Source: Kappaphycus alvarezii (lineage: Eukaryota > Rhodophyta > Florideophyceae > Gigartinales > Solieriaceae). From it: a DNA stretch of 64,000 nt. The translations under genes and the position numbers were made by a program. The DNA is taken from assembly GCA_002205965.3 (NCBI GenBank), contig NADL03000471.1, positions 3,100,001-3,164,000 on the forward strand. Reading direction: 5' to 3'. The notes below the pieces were generated by a model, which saw nothing but the letters and a program-made list of their open reading frames with translations, made no database searches and was not told where the DNA came from. Below are positions 44,959 to 56,937 of this stretch, one piece after another (position 1 is the first letter of the stretch; each line of letters starts with the position of its first letter).

Positions 44959-47900
44959 CGATTTAAGGAATAACCTGTACCTTTTCCAATTCTTGGTGAT
45001 TAATACACATAATAAATATCTGAAAATTACGTTGATGACTCTTTTGGGTTAAATAGTCATTAGTTCGCCATTTTAGCAAATAAATTGTCACTACCGGTCT
45101 ACTCCAAAGTTATCTATTAATTTAACTTATTCACTATTAATTTAATCCTTCTCTCTATTTTCATTTATTCTCTTTTGTAGGAAACTCGATTAGAATATTT
45201 CCATGGAAAGGTCACTAGAAAGTATTTTTGAAGTAAAATGATTTCAGTGGTATGTACCTTTTTCAAATTCGCGTGTTTTCCCTACTTATGTCAATAAATA
45301 AATATGGATTACCGCGTATACAATCAAAAGGATAATATGAGTCCGATAACAAACATATCTAGAATCTCAAATAAGAGCCTTAGACATTCGCCCATCTCCT
45401 ATGTGTAATCATCTTTACTTTATTTATTATGAATCTCCTAATGAAGTTTCTCTTGCAACAAACCGCATATGTTCTTATCATTCATTTCTGCTAGTTAAGC
45501 ATCTAAATAATAGCATGAACATAAATATCATCTGTGAAAACTTCTCATAAATCCTTTAAAAACAAAAACTGCAAATTCTTGCACTTCTCAAGACAAAATA
45601 TTGTTATAATATCCAAAAACGACCACAAAAACAGCAGTCACGGTTTTATGATTTTTTTCATACATCATTAAAACCAATCTGAAAAATTTTACATCTCGAT
45701 AATCGAAAATGTTCGATTTCAAATCTAATTGATACCTCAAGACGGAAAGAGGCTTCAATGGCTATTTCTGCTTTTCGTATCTATTAAAAACTTTAGACAT
45801 CAATGTCGTCAATCTTAATTGAAAAGTGGAGAACCAGTTTTTATCTTGACCAACGTCATTGATAACGAGGGTTTAGGTAAATCTATACTTTCTGCAAATG
45901 TTAATACTACTGTAAAGACATATATGGTTAATTACAAGGCTATATAATTTTTAATGGTCCTTTTGTAAGTACTGCATCAATAACAAATGATTTAAGGTCG
46001 CAGATATAATTTGGAAAAAACATTTATCTCCCAAGTTGTTCTTGTACTTTTTTATCCTTTTTCAGATATTTATGAAATATGCAATAAGTCAGAAATAGAA
46101 CAAGATTATTCCATTAATTGTAACTATTTTATTCACTTATTTGTAAATGATGATCAACAAAACACTACTGAACATCCATAGCCCGTATTTTACGAGAATA
46201 AAATACTTGTCTTGTTATCTTCGGTCTCCATACCCCCGTAAATGCCTGTTGACGTGCATATATCTCATATTTAATTCATATAAAATCATAATAACACTTT
46301 AATTGAGTTCTTGTGGTAATGAAACCTTCCCTTGAGAGAAACTTTGTTGCATCAAAGCTTTTTTGATTTTTTAAAATAGGAAAATGTACGGGGGAGCAGC
46401 AGGACAAGTTAAAGGATCTTATACCAAAATGTTCAGTAACGGAAATTAATTTGTTTATGACCAATTGTAAAACACTTTGAGAACTATAGTCGCTTTTAAT
46501 GAAAAAAAATTTCGAAAATGTTCTCAGAACACTTTTTGTAAATTAATTTTCTCTGGTTATTTTTTTGAAAATTGTGTTTGTTTAGGTGGCTCATTAAGTT
46601 TTTGCATTAATTTTTGCACAAGTTTGATCTTTACATTTCTCCAGTGATTTTATCTTTTCAAAGATTAAGGGTAATTCTTTGAAATCAAAATATCTCAGGA
46701 ATTGGTGCTAAGCAAAAAATTAGTAAATTGCTCTCAACAATTGAATAAAGCCACGCGCCTTTCCATTGCACTTGATCTACGCAAAAAGAATAATATTTCT
46801 TGAATTAAATGTCTTTAAAACAATAAGGAGTTGATTTAGAGTTTATTTACAACAGACACAAAAATATTTGTCGATATGAAGTCAATTTTTCTATATTTCT
46901 ATACTAAAATAAGTAAATTGGAAATTTGCCGCTGATTTCGGGAATAAAATTGATCATTCTTCAGATCTAATTCGTTTGAGATGTATAATTTTGTTGATTT
47001 GAGAGTATACGGATCTCAAAATGGGTACATTAAACCCCAACATTTTGTAACAGTAATTTTCAAACAATCCTAGCTTTTTCGTACAATAAACATAAATTGA
47101 TTACCAAAAGATGCATTAAAACTTCATGTAGGTGAATTTTCGTCCCGCTTCTGGAAGTTAAACGTTGAATAGAGCCGACAAGGACCATTCTGCGTCAGTA
47201 AGTAAACCCCTTTTTATATAGAACCATATTTGAAATTAACAAACAATGAAGTTTTTTAAGCAGGTGGCCTCAAAACATATTTTGTTGTCATGACATTTTG
47301 TTAAAATGTCACTATAATGAATGAAGAGAGGTACCTCCATACCAGAAACGGCAACTTTTTAGGTATAGATCAATATAGTACTATTTTCCAATCATGAGGT
47401 GAAACTTTAAGGGGTATCATAATTAAACTACAATTCAATTGGTCTTCTTTCGACTTAATTTTCAAATTAAAGTCTATAGCCTCGTTTTTCGAAAAACTTA
47501 TAACTTTATTTATGTTTACATCGCTTAATTTCATACAAAATAGCTACAGGTTTTTTACGCAATACGTTTGTGGCTATGGTGCTCTTATTTCAGTTCCCTG
47601 CTTCGACATGATTTTTGCATGGTCTAAGGACAATTTTCCAGTGATATCTTGTTTTCTTTCCATCGATTACTAGAAAACCCCTATATGTCTATGTACTCCA
47701 AATTGGCCTACATCTAAATAAATGTGTAAACTAATCAGCCATCAAACCTTCTAAGTTAAGAACAAGAGGTTGCTATCCCTTATCTGATATTTGAATGACT
47801 GAGATGGATTTATTTAAGTTTTTTTCTAATATTTAGATGTATAAAATGACATTCAAGCAGTTTCAATTATTTTTGTTTGTTTTATTTTAGCACTCTTTTA

Positions 47901-50900
47901 ACTTTTACGCAGCTTTTATTTTTTTGACACCCTGTTTGGGGTTTGTAGGTTCCAATGAACATATTTTAGTAAGATTTTGTTCAAAACATGCCGCTGATTC
48001 TCGCCTGAATTTATATTTGCTGCAATTATTTCTATACCTTCCATAATGCTGCTAAGAAATCATTTTACAGCTTACCCAGAAGTTCTTAGGATTATGGTTA
48101 TCTTAAATATTTCTCGCAGATGGAAAGAGATTGCCCGCAGGTTTGCAAAAAGATAGTCAGCGAATTTTTAAAGAGAAGGTCAGCAAACTTTTCTGTTATT
48201 TATATAATCTGAAATTTTATTTGTTGTTTGTTGTGTGTTGTTTTTGGTTATCATTAATCTAAACCTAATCCAAAATGCACCTTGATTACAAATACTAAAA
48301 TTTTAATGGATACCGTATCCTCTCTTATTCCCAAAAATATCATCTCCTATTCCCAAAAATAGACTAATACGACTTCATGGCTAATTTTCAAAATACACTA
48401 CATGATCCCTGGATTGTCTTCTTGGGCCATTTTCAAGGCATAAAAAGACTTTAAATATCTAAATTACAGGATCCTATCACTGGAACCATCTTCCTCATGA
48501 GTTATAAACAGAGGAAACAACACTTAATTTTCAAAATTCATATGAATAAAATCAAATAAACTTTATGGTTAGTACAATAATAAATAATTTTCTTCTTGAA
48601 CCTTCAATTGTCTGTAGGGTAGGAGGAAACGCAACTTAGTCACTAAATTAAACATGTAATTCATTTCAGCTTTCCTTAAATTACATGTGATTGTTTCCTC
48701 AAAATCACACAAGCTGATATAAACGAAAATCTGATGGTGCACTAATTAATAAATTTGATCTAGTTGAAATTTTACTCATATTTGCATCTTTTTTTATATA
48801 TGAGTAAGAAATTATATTCGTACTTCTACTAGGTAATATTGAGTGGACAAGATTGAAAAGTGTTTCATGGGAAAACTTTCCACGGAAACCCCTTACGAAA
48901 AAGCTCTCATGTACCATAGTTCCTATTGTTTCATCAACTGGAAAATAACATTTATGAACTTATTTTCGGTTATTTGGGTTAAAAGGTCTCCCACTACGCT
49001 TTTTTAAAAGAAGATAGTTGAGATACTACTTGTTTGAGTCTTAAATGAAAATTTAACTCAAGGTGCAAATTATGCTTTTTTAAAAAAAATAAAATATTGA
49101 GAGGAAAACTTTGTTAACAATTAATAATTGTTTCCATCTGTCCATATTTTGCACAATTAAATCCGAATAATGTCTCCTCTTATCTAGTAATCAGATTTTT
49201 CTAAATTTCATAAGTAATTTAATAGTTAGGAATTCATAAATAGGCTCTGATATCGGTATTTTTTAAAAACAATTTCCAAAAGAAACAATTAAAATTTACA
49301 TGCTGCGGAATAATTCCCTTTTAAATGGCAGTGTAAAATGAAGTTTACAAATTTTTTTGCTTTTAAGAATTCTGTCGGTAATTAGTGTAATAAACAATCT
49401 TCTTCTTGAATGATATCGCAAGAAAGTACTTTTAACGAAAAATTTATTCTACGACTTACACTTCGGTTTTATTTAATTTTTAGCATCCTTTTATCGCTTC
49501 TTTTCTTTCTTTTATGTAACTTATCTATTCAATTCTTTTATTTATTTTTTAAAATTCTATTGTGTTCACTATTCTCTACAGATACCGCACTAAAACGATA
49601 AAAATAAGAATAAAACTAGAGTTTCTTCTCAATGCTGGTTTCAAATCACACCAATATATCTTTATTGCTTTTTAAACTCACGTACCACCATTTTAAGTAC
49701 TCCTTTAACGTCAACCAAAGTCCTTTAAATCTTTTTTTAAATAATTATATATACATCGACAAGGTTTTCCAAGAAATCTTTCCGGAGTAAATTTTTGCCC
49801 TTCCTTACGAAAAGTACCTCGAAACTGAGGCGGCGAGGTTTGAAATTTTTTTATACATACCTACTACTCAGTAAAAAAACAGTTTCAGCAGGTTTGTACA
49901 AATCTTAATTTGGCCTGGGACTCCTCATAAAGAAGCCGTAATTTAGTCAAAAAAAAGTGGGTTAAGACCCAATAGCTCATTTCGATTTTAATTAATTGTC
50001 GATTATCTAGCATTTCTAATATACGTAATTATCCCCAAACAATTTCAAGATCCAAAAGAATCCCGTATTTGCAAACCACAGAACTAAAAGTACTCAAAGA
50101 AAATTTCCAATCATTAAAATTTTATTTCAGATCCGGAAATTGTTTAAAATCTAGCATTATCTCTAAATGTAACACAATTTTTATTTTGAGTGAAAGTTAC
50201 AGTCAGTGCCCCTTAACCTCGGGTATTTAATAAATCAAATGAATGTAAATAAATTGTTGAAAATTGAAGAACGATAGACGAATATAATCTCCAGCTTGAA
50301 AGATAGATGAATCAGAAATTAGGACTTTGAGGACTTGAGAAAATATTTTCCACAGACGTTGAATTAATCAGTGAATTAAAAGGATGAAATGAAAGAAATC
50401 AACGTATCGGGAAGTAAGGGAAGGTAGATGAGTAGCTTTGGTTGAGGAAATGAAAAATGCTGCGTATTATATCGAAAAACACGGTAATAAATGTGTGAAG
50501 TATGTCGATTGCGGTTAATAACTGTATTTTACTACTCTACTGAGTACCTTCATTGTTTCAAAATCAGTTCAAGTATCATTTTCAGAGTTTGAAAGAGGTA
50601 TTATTACAACATCCTTTCAGAAAGTTGGAAGAGGTTTTTACGAGGGAAGTATTTCAAAGAGAAAATGAGAGCTAGGAGGCAAATCAACATCTAAGACCAA
50701 CTATAAAATATTTTGCGGCCATATTCTGCCCAATTTTAGTCGTAACAGGGTGATGAGGAAAGAAAGATTACCATTAGTCAGAACAAGCCGCCGAATTTTC
50801 TGCATTCGCTTAGTCCTTAGTTTTATTAAAGATGCATTAAGCACTAAAGAGATTTGTAGGGTTTTTTCGTCTGGTATTGACTTGAAATTTTCTGAAGACT

Positions 50901-51049
50901 TACTCGATTGACACGTCGCAATCTGCTTATATAGCTCAGTACTCTTTTTGCTATCACTAAATTGTCGACAGAAAATACTGCATACCAAATATACGTAAAC
51001 TTAATTACCGCGGACTACAGTTAGACCTCAACTATATATCTTGAAGCTA
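44959..51049. other. 6-kb AT-rich region without recognisable genes
   Basis: The whole stretch is very AT-rich, with homopolymer A/T runs and few CG dinucleotides. No frame longer than about 95 codons exists and none has a known motif (46276-46464, 48705-48917, 49410-49601, 50701-50988). It may be old transposon DNA decayed by C-to-T change. An organelle origin is not supported by any gene I can see. Confidence 0.4.
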
Positions 51050-51256
51050 ATTACCTAAATGTGTCCTCCTGTGATTTCTTTCCTCAAGCTCAGAGGCGAG
51101 AGGATCTTCTGAAATTTTCATTTCCCAAATATAGTTATTGAATTTGTCCTGTAATGGTCCAACGTTCCTTATATCGTCTTCAGAAATATAGTCATCCTCG
51201 CAAAGATCTTTATGCTCCTTGTAAATATCCCATCCTCCTAAACCATATATGAGTCA
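51050..51256 (-). other. Possible coding fragment, acidic
   Basis: The minus strand reads LGGWDIYKEHKDLCEDDYIS, then EDDIRNVGPLQDKF, NNYIWEMKISEDPLASELEE and RNHRRTHLGN before a stop. It is open for about 68 codons with protein-like composition in an AT-rich background. It has no start and no known domain. It may be a remnant of a transposase N-terminus. Confidence 0.25.
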
Positions 51257-51811
51257 ACCAACATCGAATACTATCTACTATCTTATATTATAGTGCCCTT
51301 CCGGCCTCTCTCTCATCCTCTGTGCTCGTGTTCACCAACTTTCTCCCGTGCTATTTTAAAACGCTCCGGTAAGACTCTCTTTTCGAACGATTAAACTTTT
51401 TCCTTTGTCACCCTCCCGACTCGTCTCCTCGGCTCCTTCTTCGAAAAGGTCTCATGGAATTCCAGCTTTGTTCTGATGACTATTCTGTCGGCAGTTAGTG
51501 CCCCGGTGGAGTAGGGCCTGTTTATTTACTGGTTGGCGGTGTATGGTAAGGATAAAAGGTATAATTACAAAAAGTAAGAAAATATGGTGTGTCAATGTTC
51601 TGGAACAGATATTATTCTTGTAGAGGAAGGACTGGTGTTCTTGCGGTGCACGTACAGTAGCCGGAGAAATGTCAAGGCAGAAAGTGAGAAGTCGATCCTG
51701 CTTTGAAGGGTAATTAGCCAAATAGAATAGCAATATTCAGTCCTAAAAAAGGAATCATCGATCCCCTCAGAAACCTGTGGGTAATTGTAAAATTAGGGCA
51801 GAGGAACCATA
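51257..51811. other. Spacer
   Basis: A minus-strand frame at 51452-51733 has no recognisable motif. Nothing else is seen. Confidence 0.3.
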
Positions 51812-51890
51812 GAGTTTTCTCCCCATAAGTGGAACCCTAGGGGAGACCGAAATGTGTTCCACTTATCGTGGGGTTCCACTTATCAACCTT
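51812..51890 (+). repeat. Left terminal and subterminal repeats of Tigger-like element
   Basis: The terminal GAGTTTTCTCCCC is followed by ATAAGTGGAAC and then two inverted copies, GTTCCACTTAT, within 80 bases. Confidence 0.8.
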
Positions 51891-51937
51891 AATCATAACG
51901 GCCAATAATAGCCAATCATTTGTGCAGTATCAAAAAA

Positions 51938-53661
51938 TTATTTAAAAAATCTATCGATCCTCGTCTGTTGGGAGGCGTTAATCATCTCAGCTCTTATGGA
52001 ACTCTGCATTCTGCGAATTGAGTGCAGAAACGCAGAGTTGTTGACATCACGATCCATTGACTGTGGAATTTGCTTTGCCATAGCCATTATTTTGAGTTCC
52101 TCACTTGCACTTGGCAGTTGGACGGCAGGACTATCAAGTTCCCCATCGCTATCGTTTTCAATAGAACTTTCATCAGCCAAAATAACTGACACGAGTGTAC
52201 CACCATCGACTTGTTGAATAACGTCATCTTCTCAGCCTAGGCTTAGCGCCTCGCTAATCGCGATCCTCTGTGATGTTCCTGCACACAATTGTGCGACCTG
52301 ACCTTCTAAATATGCTTGTACATCTGTCTCAGCACTCAGAACACCAGCAGATTAAGTATTTCAAACCAGTCCTGTGCGTCTCCAACAATTCTAAATAAAA
52401 ACCACGGGCAGCTCCATCCACACCTTCTTAAACCATCTCATCGCCGTCAACTTATCCACCTTGTAAATATTCTTCAATTGCACATCTACATTGTCCAAAG
52501 CCCTCTCCATATGTAGTCGCCTATACCGAAGCTTTAGTGCAGCTATAATGCCGGCGTTCATGGGCTGGATTTTTGAGGTAAAATTGGGAGGTAGAAACAA
52601 ACCTTTGACGTTAGGGTCACAGGTAACGAAGCTTCGGACCCATGTGCACTGCAGTTGTCTATCAGTAAAACAACTTATCGCTCAGGTTCCTTAGCAATGT
52701 AGGTTTGAAATCTTTCCAGCCAACGAAAGAACAAATTGGATGTCATCCAGGCCTTCTTGTTAGCGTGATAGACAAACCCAAGTTCTGTTCCGGTTTTCTT
52801 CTTAAAAACGGCAGGTCTCATTGATTTTCCAATTAACATGAGCTCGATCTTTTCCGGGCCATCAGCGTTGCTACACGGGATAAAAGATAACCGTTTTTGA
52901 GCTTTCTTTCGTCCGGCCAATCTCTCCCTCCCAATCGTTGTTTCTGGTGCCAAACTGTACAATAAACCACATTCATCCGCATTTAAAATATCTCGCGGGT
53001 GGAAGCCTCGTAAAACTTCCCTAATTCGAGGCATCTCCTGCTCTAAAAGTTCTTCGTTGGTGTCCACTTTTTCTCCGTGTGACTTGAAAACACGGAGCTC
53101 CCAACGATGTTTAAATTTTGTGAGCCAGCCCTCAGAAAACTTTAAATTGATTTGCTCCAAATGCGAGATATTTATGTTCGCTGAAAATTGCAGCTCTGCA
53201 CCTTTCCGACGGATCAAATCACCATTGATGTTAATCCGAGAAGCATATTTATCACAAACCCATTGAATCAAAGCCTTTTCAAGCTGTTAATTTTTGCCGG
53301 GCCTGTCTCTCGATTTTTTCGAAATTTCCTTGTCAGTCCTGCATGTGAAAGAAGTGGCTTGATTCAAAATTCGCGAAATGGTTGCTTTACCAGGTGCTTG
53401 TTCCAGTTTAAATTTATTCTTAGCCCACTCCATCATCGTTGAGAGGGAGGATTGTTCCGCTTTTTTGCGGCGGCGGGCATGCTCCAAGCAAATTTCTTCC
53501 TTTTTCTTAATTGTAAAGTTGTTCTTCTTCATGAGGGCAATCGAAAGGACGAGAAGTACTTGCAGTGCTTGCAAATGATGGCCATCCGGAAGTAGCTCTT
53601 GGTTGTGAGAGATTTCGTTATTGGCGTAAATCTTTTGATTTGACAAGACCTCACATTTCAA
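51938..53661 (-). pseudogene. Tigger-like DDE_1 transposase
   Basis: From 53661 the protein has NFTIKKKEEICLEHARRRKK, an N-terminal helix-turn-helix, and a CENP-B-like second one (FSEGWLTKFKHRWELRVFKS). The DDE core has ILNADECGLLYSLAP (first Asp), KRLSFIPCSNADGPEKIELM, GKSMRPAVFKKKTG, then VVLLIDNCSAHGSEA (second Asp, about 52640) and LPPNFTSKIQPMNAGIIAAL (about 52560), where the third catalytic Asp has become Asn. The C-terminus ends QQTRIDRFFK, matching the Q-T-x-I-x-x-FF ending of this family. A frame change near 53280, a TAA before VVLLIDN and another change near 52400-52200 break it. Tigger transposases cut and paste DNA at TA sites. Confidence 0.85.
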
Positions 53662-53849
53662 GCCGCTTCACCAGATATTTACAATTCGTAAATGTTAAGA
53701 GCGCTGTGGTGCTTGGTGCTTAAATTAACCTAAAATTAGGATTTTTGTCAACAGAACAGAATGAGATTTCGTCTGAGGTGTTCCATTTTTAAAATTTGGA
53801 ACGATATTGTTTTCCAGTTAAAATTTTAGTGGTGTTTCTGCGGGAGACG

Positions 53850-53913
53850 TGGTCTTGTTCCAATTATCGTGCTGTTCCACTTATTGGCTGTTCCACTTAT
53901 GGAGAAACCCCTG
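53850..53913 (-). repeat. Right terminal and subterminal repeats of Tigger-like element
   Basis: Three copies of GTTCCA(C/A)TTAT precede the terminal GGAGAAACCCCTG, mirroring the left end. Confidence 0.8.
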
Positions 53914-53915
53914 TA

Positions 53916-54439
53916 CTGTTCTAAAATTTTGTCCGCTTAGCTCGGACATGATGATGTCGGATCAGTACTGCAGTGACTACTGGAGATGACAAGGATATTC
54001 AGCACAAAGCTGGGCTGCCTCTCCTCTTCCTCTTCTGCAGCGCATGCGGTTTACTTGACCGGGGGCGGGTCTTTTACCCTCATTCTTTGTGCGCCCTTTC
54101 CTTAAGAGCTTCACCAGGCGTCGCTGGGCTGACAATCGCAATGGGGCCCTTTCGCTCTATCAAACTTGTATTAATTCGAAGGCTGTTCTAATTCACAGAG
54201 AGCACTACAGCGAGTTCCTACATCTCACAACTGTACAGGTTAGCTTACCATGTAAACACAATAACACTACCACCGTACAGGTACGGTTATTCTACCATTA
54301 CCATAAACGTATGCAGTTCATGCCACGATGTGCGAAGAGCTCCCCTTGGGCAATTGCTGCTAGCAAGCCATTCGGGTCTCAAGGTATCTCCCTGAATCAC
54401 AGTAATTGGTCCACTGCCCTCCCACATCTTAAAGACTGC
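53916..54439. other. Spacer, possibly degraded non-LTR sequence
   Basis: Frames at 53973-54191 and 54089-54445 have no clear motif, but they lie directly upstream of fragment E and may be its eroded 5' part. TGTACAGGT repeats at 54233 and 54274. Confidence 0.3.
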
Positions 54440-55290
54440 TATTAGCAAACGGCACTTCTCGGTACAGCTCAAATACTTTTATCAGGCTCCGTTGTTTGAA
54501 CCGGGAACCCATGCCTCACGGCCGCGTATCCGGAAACCCTGGACGTCCACGGCGACCATCTCATCCACTGCAGATACAGCTCCCAGCGGATCGACCGCTA
54601 CGATGACCAGGTCATTCTGCTGCCCATCGAGAATCGAGGGCGAAATCGATTCTTTCACTATGTGATGCCTCGCTATTGGTCCCCTCTAACGCAGGCTGAC
54701 TGTTGTCTGGTCTCCCCACATATTTCTAGGTAGAGGAGAAAAGGTTTGGGTGTTTTACTCTTGGAAGATGTATTTGACTCTAGATGAAATTAAGTGTCAT
54801 CCTCTCCATTACAAAACGCCTACTTTAAGAAGCTCCCAAGGTTTACAGCCTTCCGAAGCCTTGAAGTAAACACACAATCCTATTTCCCCTTTGCTGGGTT
54901 ACGGTCTCAGTCTCGGAGCAAGGTATCCCGCTATCGAAATTTGGTCGCACTGGGAACACAAGAAGAGGTCAGATATCAGAGCAACGGGCACTGCCGGCAG
55001 CACCGATTACCTTGATGTTATTTTTGAGCCGAGCCCACGGTAATAAGCTACGAAAATATTTGGGGTTTAAGGCCGGGTTACGTGATAGGAACAGGCTTGT
55101 CCCGGTTCTTACCTCCACGCTCGGAGGGTATCACCTTGATTCGGTCGCCACAAGCAAGTAGGTAGCACGATCCGTAGCCAGCCGAGCCCTGGACCAGTGT
55201 TCTAGGATGAGGGCCATTCTCCTTCAACGACACACCGCGTTAAATTTTACTTTCACCGCCGCCTGCTTGGTGACTGGGGTACCAGCTGCC
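54440..55290 (+). mobile_element. Non-LTR family fragment E (knuckle, nuclease-like and C-terminal domains)
   Basis: Blocks matching copy A appear in order: HFSVQLKYFYQAPLFEPGTH (about 54450, copy A EFSVWLQYYLQ), YPETLDVHGDHLIHCRYSS with RYDDQVILL (about 54525-54630, the knuckle), AGSTDYLDVIFEPSP (about 54990-55035, copy A NGGTDFFDVTFVNPL), and RLVPVLTSTLGGYHLDSVA then RAILLQRHTALNFTFTAACL (about 55090-55275). The first cysteines of the knuckle are lost, and stops and frame changes are frequent. The shared 3' tail is not found after 55290. Confidence 0.75.
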
Positions 55291-55991
55291 TCGTTATTCG
55301 CAACGTAGATCCTGAAAGATCGTTTGAATGCAAGTTCATAGGACTCCTAACATTCGCGCCACATTCGCGCCACTCGCAGTAAACCAACCTCATTTACTCC
55401 CTGTATGGTAAGCACCTGAGGAACACTAGCGGTAGAGTTTAATGAGGGTTTCGACAAGAACCAGGGGTAAGGGTTCACCAAAGTGCTTTTGTATTGCAAA
55501 AGCGAATCAATGAAGATATTGTAGCGGTCGCTGAAGAGTTGTTTTTGTCGCTATCTCGAGTACCTTAGTATTTGTGAAGCTTAGTTTGCGTCTTTGCCTG
55601 GAACCTTGACAACAACCTCACGCCCAGAAACCCGACGACTCTGATCGCTGGTTCAATGAGCGAACTTTATGTAGAATCGAGTGCCACGTCTTTAACACAC
55701 GCGTCCCCACAGTAAGTGATAAGTTTACATCAAATAGTTTCTATGGTGTCCACTATAGGATCCGACTAAGGGCCAGGGAAGTAAGATTTGCCCTTTTCAA
55801 GATCAAATAACTCGGGAAACAGTAAAACTTTTACGTCTGCCCGTCCTTTTCACATGGCGAAATTGTATCTTGTAGACATTGTGCTTTCCTACCTAACCCT
55901 TCGTCGACAAGGCCCCTCGTCGCTCTCATGCGATTTCATGTCCGAAGGTCATATATTGTCCCACGCGTAAACAATGGCCAATTCGTCTGTT
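55291..55991. other. Spacer, nothing recognised
   Basis: Short unsupported frames only. Confidence 0.35.
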
Positions 55992-56937
55992 TCATCGTAG
56001 CGATCCCTTATCGGCTACTGAAGCAAAGCAGTCTTTTGCAGTACGTAAATCACTCAAGCCTTTTGCCTGTCTTCCAGATCCATCATGCATTGCACTTCGT
56101 TTCTCTGAAATAACAAGATTCCCCCGCCCTCGCCTTTCTGATCTCCGGATAACAGAGTCAAGAACCATTTCTCGATACTTGTCTAATACCTCGATCTCGA
56201 AATAGCCTTTCCATGGGACGCTTCCAGAAATTCGTTCAAATACAGTAACGCAAGAACCCATATATCACCCGTCAGAGGGGCGAGACCGATACAGGCGGCA
56301 CCGGTGTCAAACCAGAGGAGACCCCTGCAATCTCCGTCAGTTCGATGCGTCGACAATCCAGCTTGCCGTTCCGATAGATAAACCACCAGCGCTTGGTCAG
56401 ATATCTGCAGTGGTAGCGATAAGTGCTGCCCATACTATCCATGAACAAGAGATAATAGTTCGTTTTCAGAAAAACCGCCATTCCTGAGATCAAATCCATT
56501 CTTATGGAACCCGTCGTCGCGCGGTTAGACTACTTCGGCAGATCTCTGCCGCGACTCTGCCTTTCTCCTACCATATCTTGCACATATAGGAAATTAGAGC
56601 TTCATCATCCAGGATTCGGTAGGAATACTACCGTGGGGCCTCTCTTTAGAATCCCGTCCCTTATCCCTCATTTCTTCAGAAAAGTCCTCTGCCGTGGTCT
56701 CATTGTGGAACATTGGGAAGCCCCTGTCTTTCCCAAACTCTGCATTAAAAGCACGAGACAGGGCACCCTTTGCTCCGGGAAAGAAATGATCCACAGCAGC
56801 TCCACCTCTGCTACTAGACTTTGATAGGTGTTTTCTTGTCTCTTCTGGGATTCAAGACGGCTCTCGTAACTACTCCTTTGTTCGTGCGCCCAACTGAACG
56901 AGGGACGTGTCAAGATTACCAGCGGTGAGGGTGTCAC
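55992..56937 (-). pseudogene. Unidentified decayed protein gene
   Basis: Several minus-strand frames read on from each other. SYESRLESQKRQENTYQSLV leads to DHFFPGAKGALSRAFNAEFG, then DRGFPMFHNETTAEDFSEEM and IPTESWMMKL. FLKTNYYLLFMDSMGSTYRY and RYLTKRWWFIYRNGKLDCRR follow, then LLWFDTGAACIGLAPLTGDI with WVLALLYLNEFLE, and GYFEIEVLDKYREMVLDSVI. The composition is convincingly protein-like. The LTGDIWVLALLYLNEFL block resembles the DxWxLG helix of protein kinases, but no catalytic loop or DFG motif is visible, so I do not call it a kinase. At least four frame changes show decay. Confidence 0.4.

Larger units (their letters stand above)
51812..53913 (-). mobile_element. Tigger/pogo-like DNA transposon, 2.1 kb, TA target duplication
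   Basis: The ends are inverted repeats: GAGTTTTCTCCCCATAAGTG on the left and, reversed, CAGGGGTTTCTCCATAAGTG on the right. Each is flanked by TA (51810-51811 and 53914-53915), the pogo/Tc1-superfamily signature. Subterminal copies of ATAAGTGGAAC occur three times at each end (two of the left copies inverted), probably transposase-binding sites. The element contains one decayed transposase gene on the minus strand. Confidence 0.85.

Noticed and set aside
50700..50990. 95-codon minus-strand frame in the AT-rich region
   Set aside because: Basic and hydrophobic residues only, no recognisable domain, in a stop-dense background.
45000..51000. Possible organelle-derived insert
   Set aside because: AT-rich, but no organelle gene, rRNA or tRNA could be seen.
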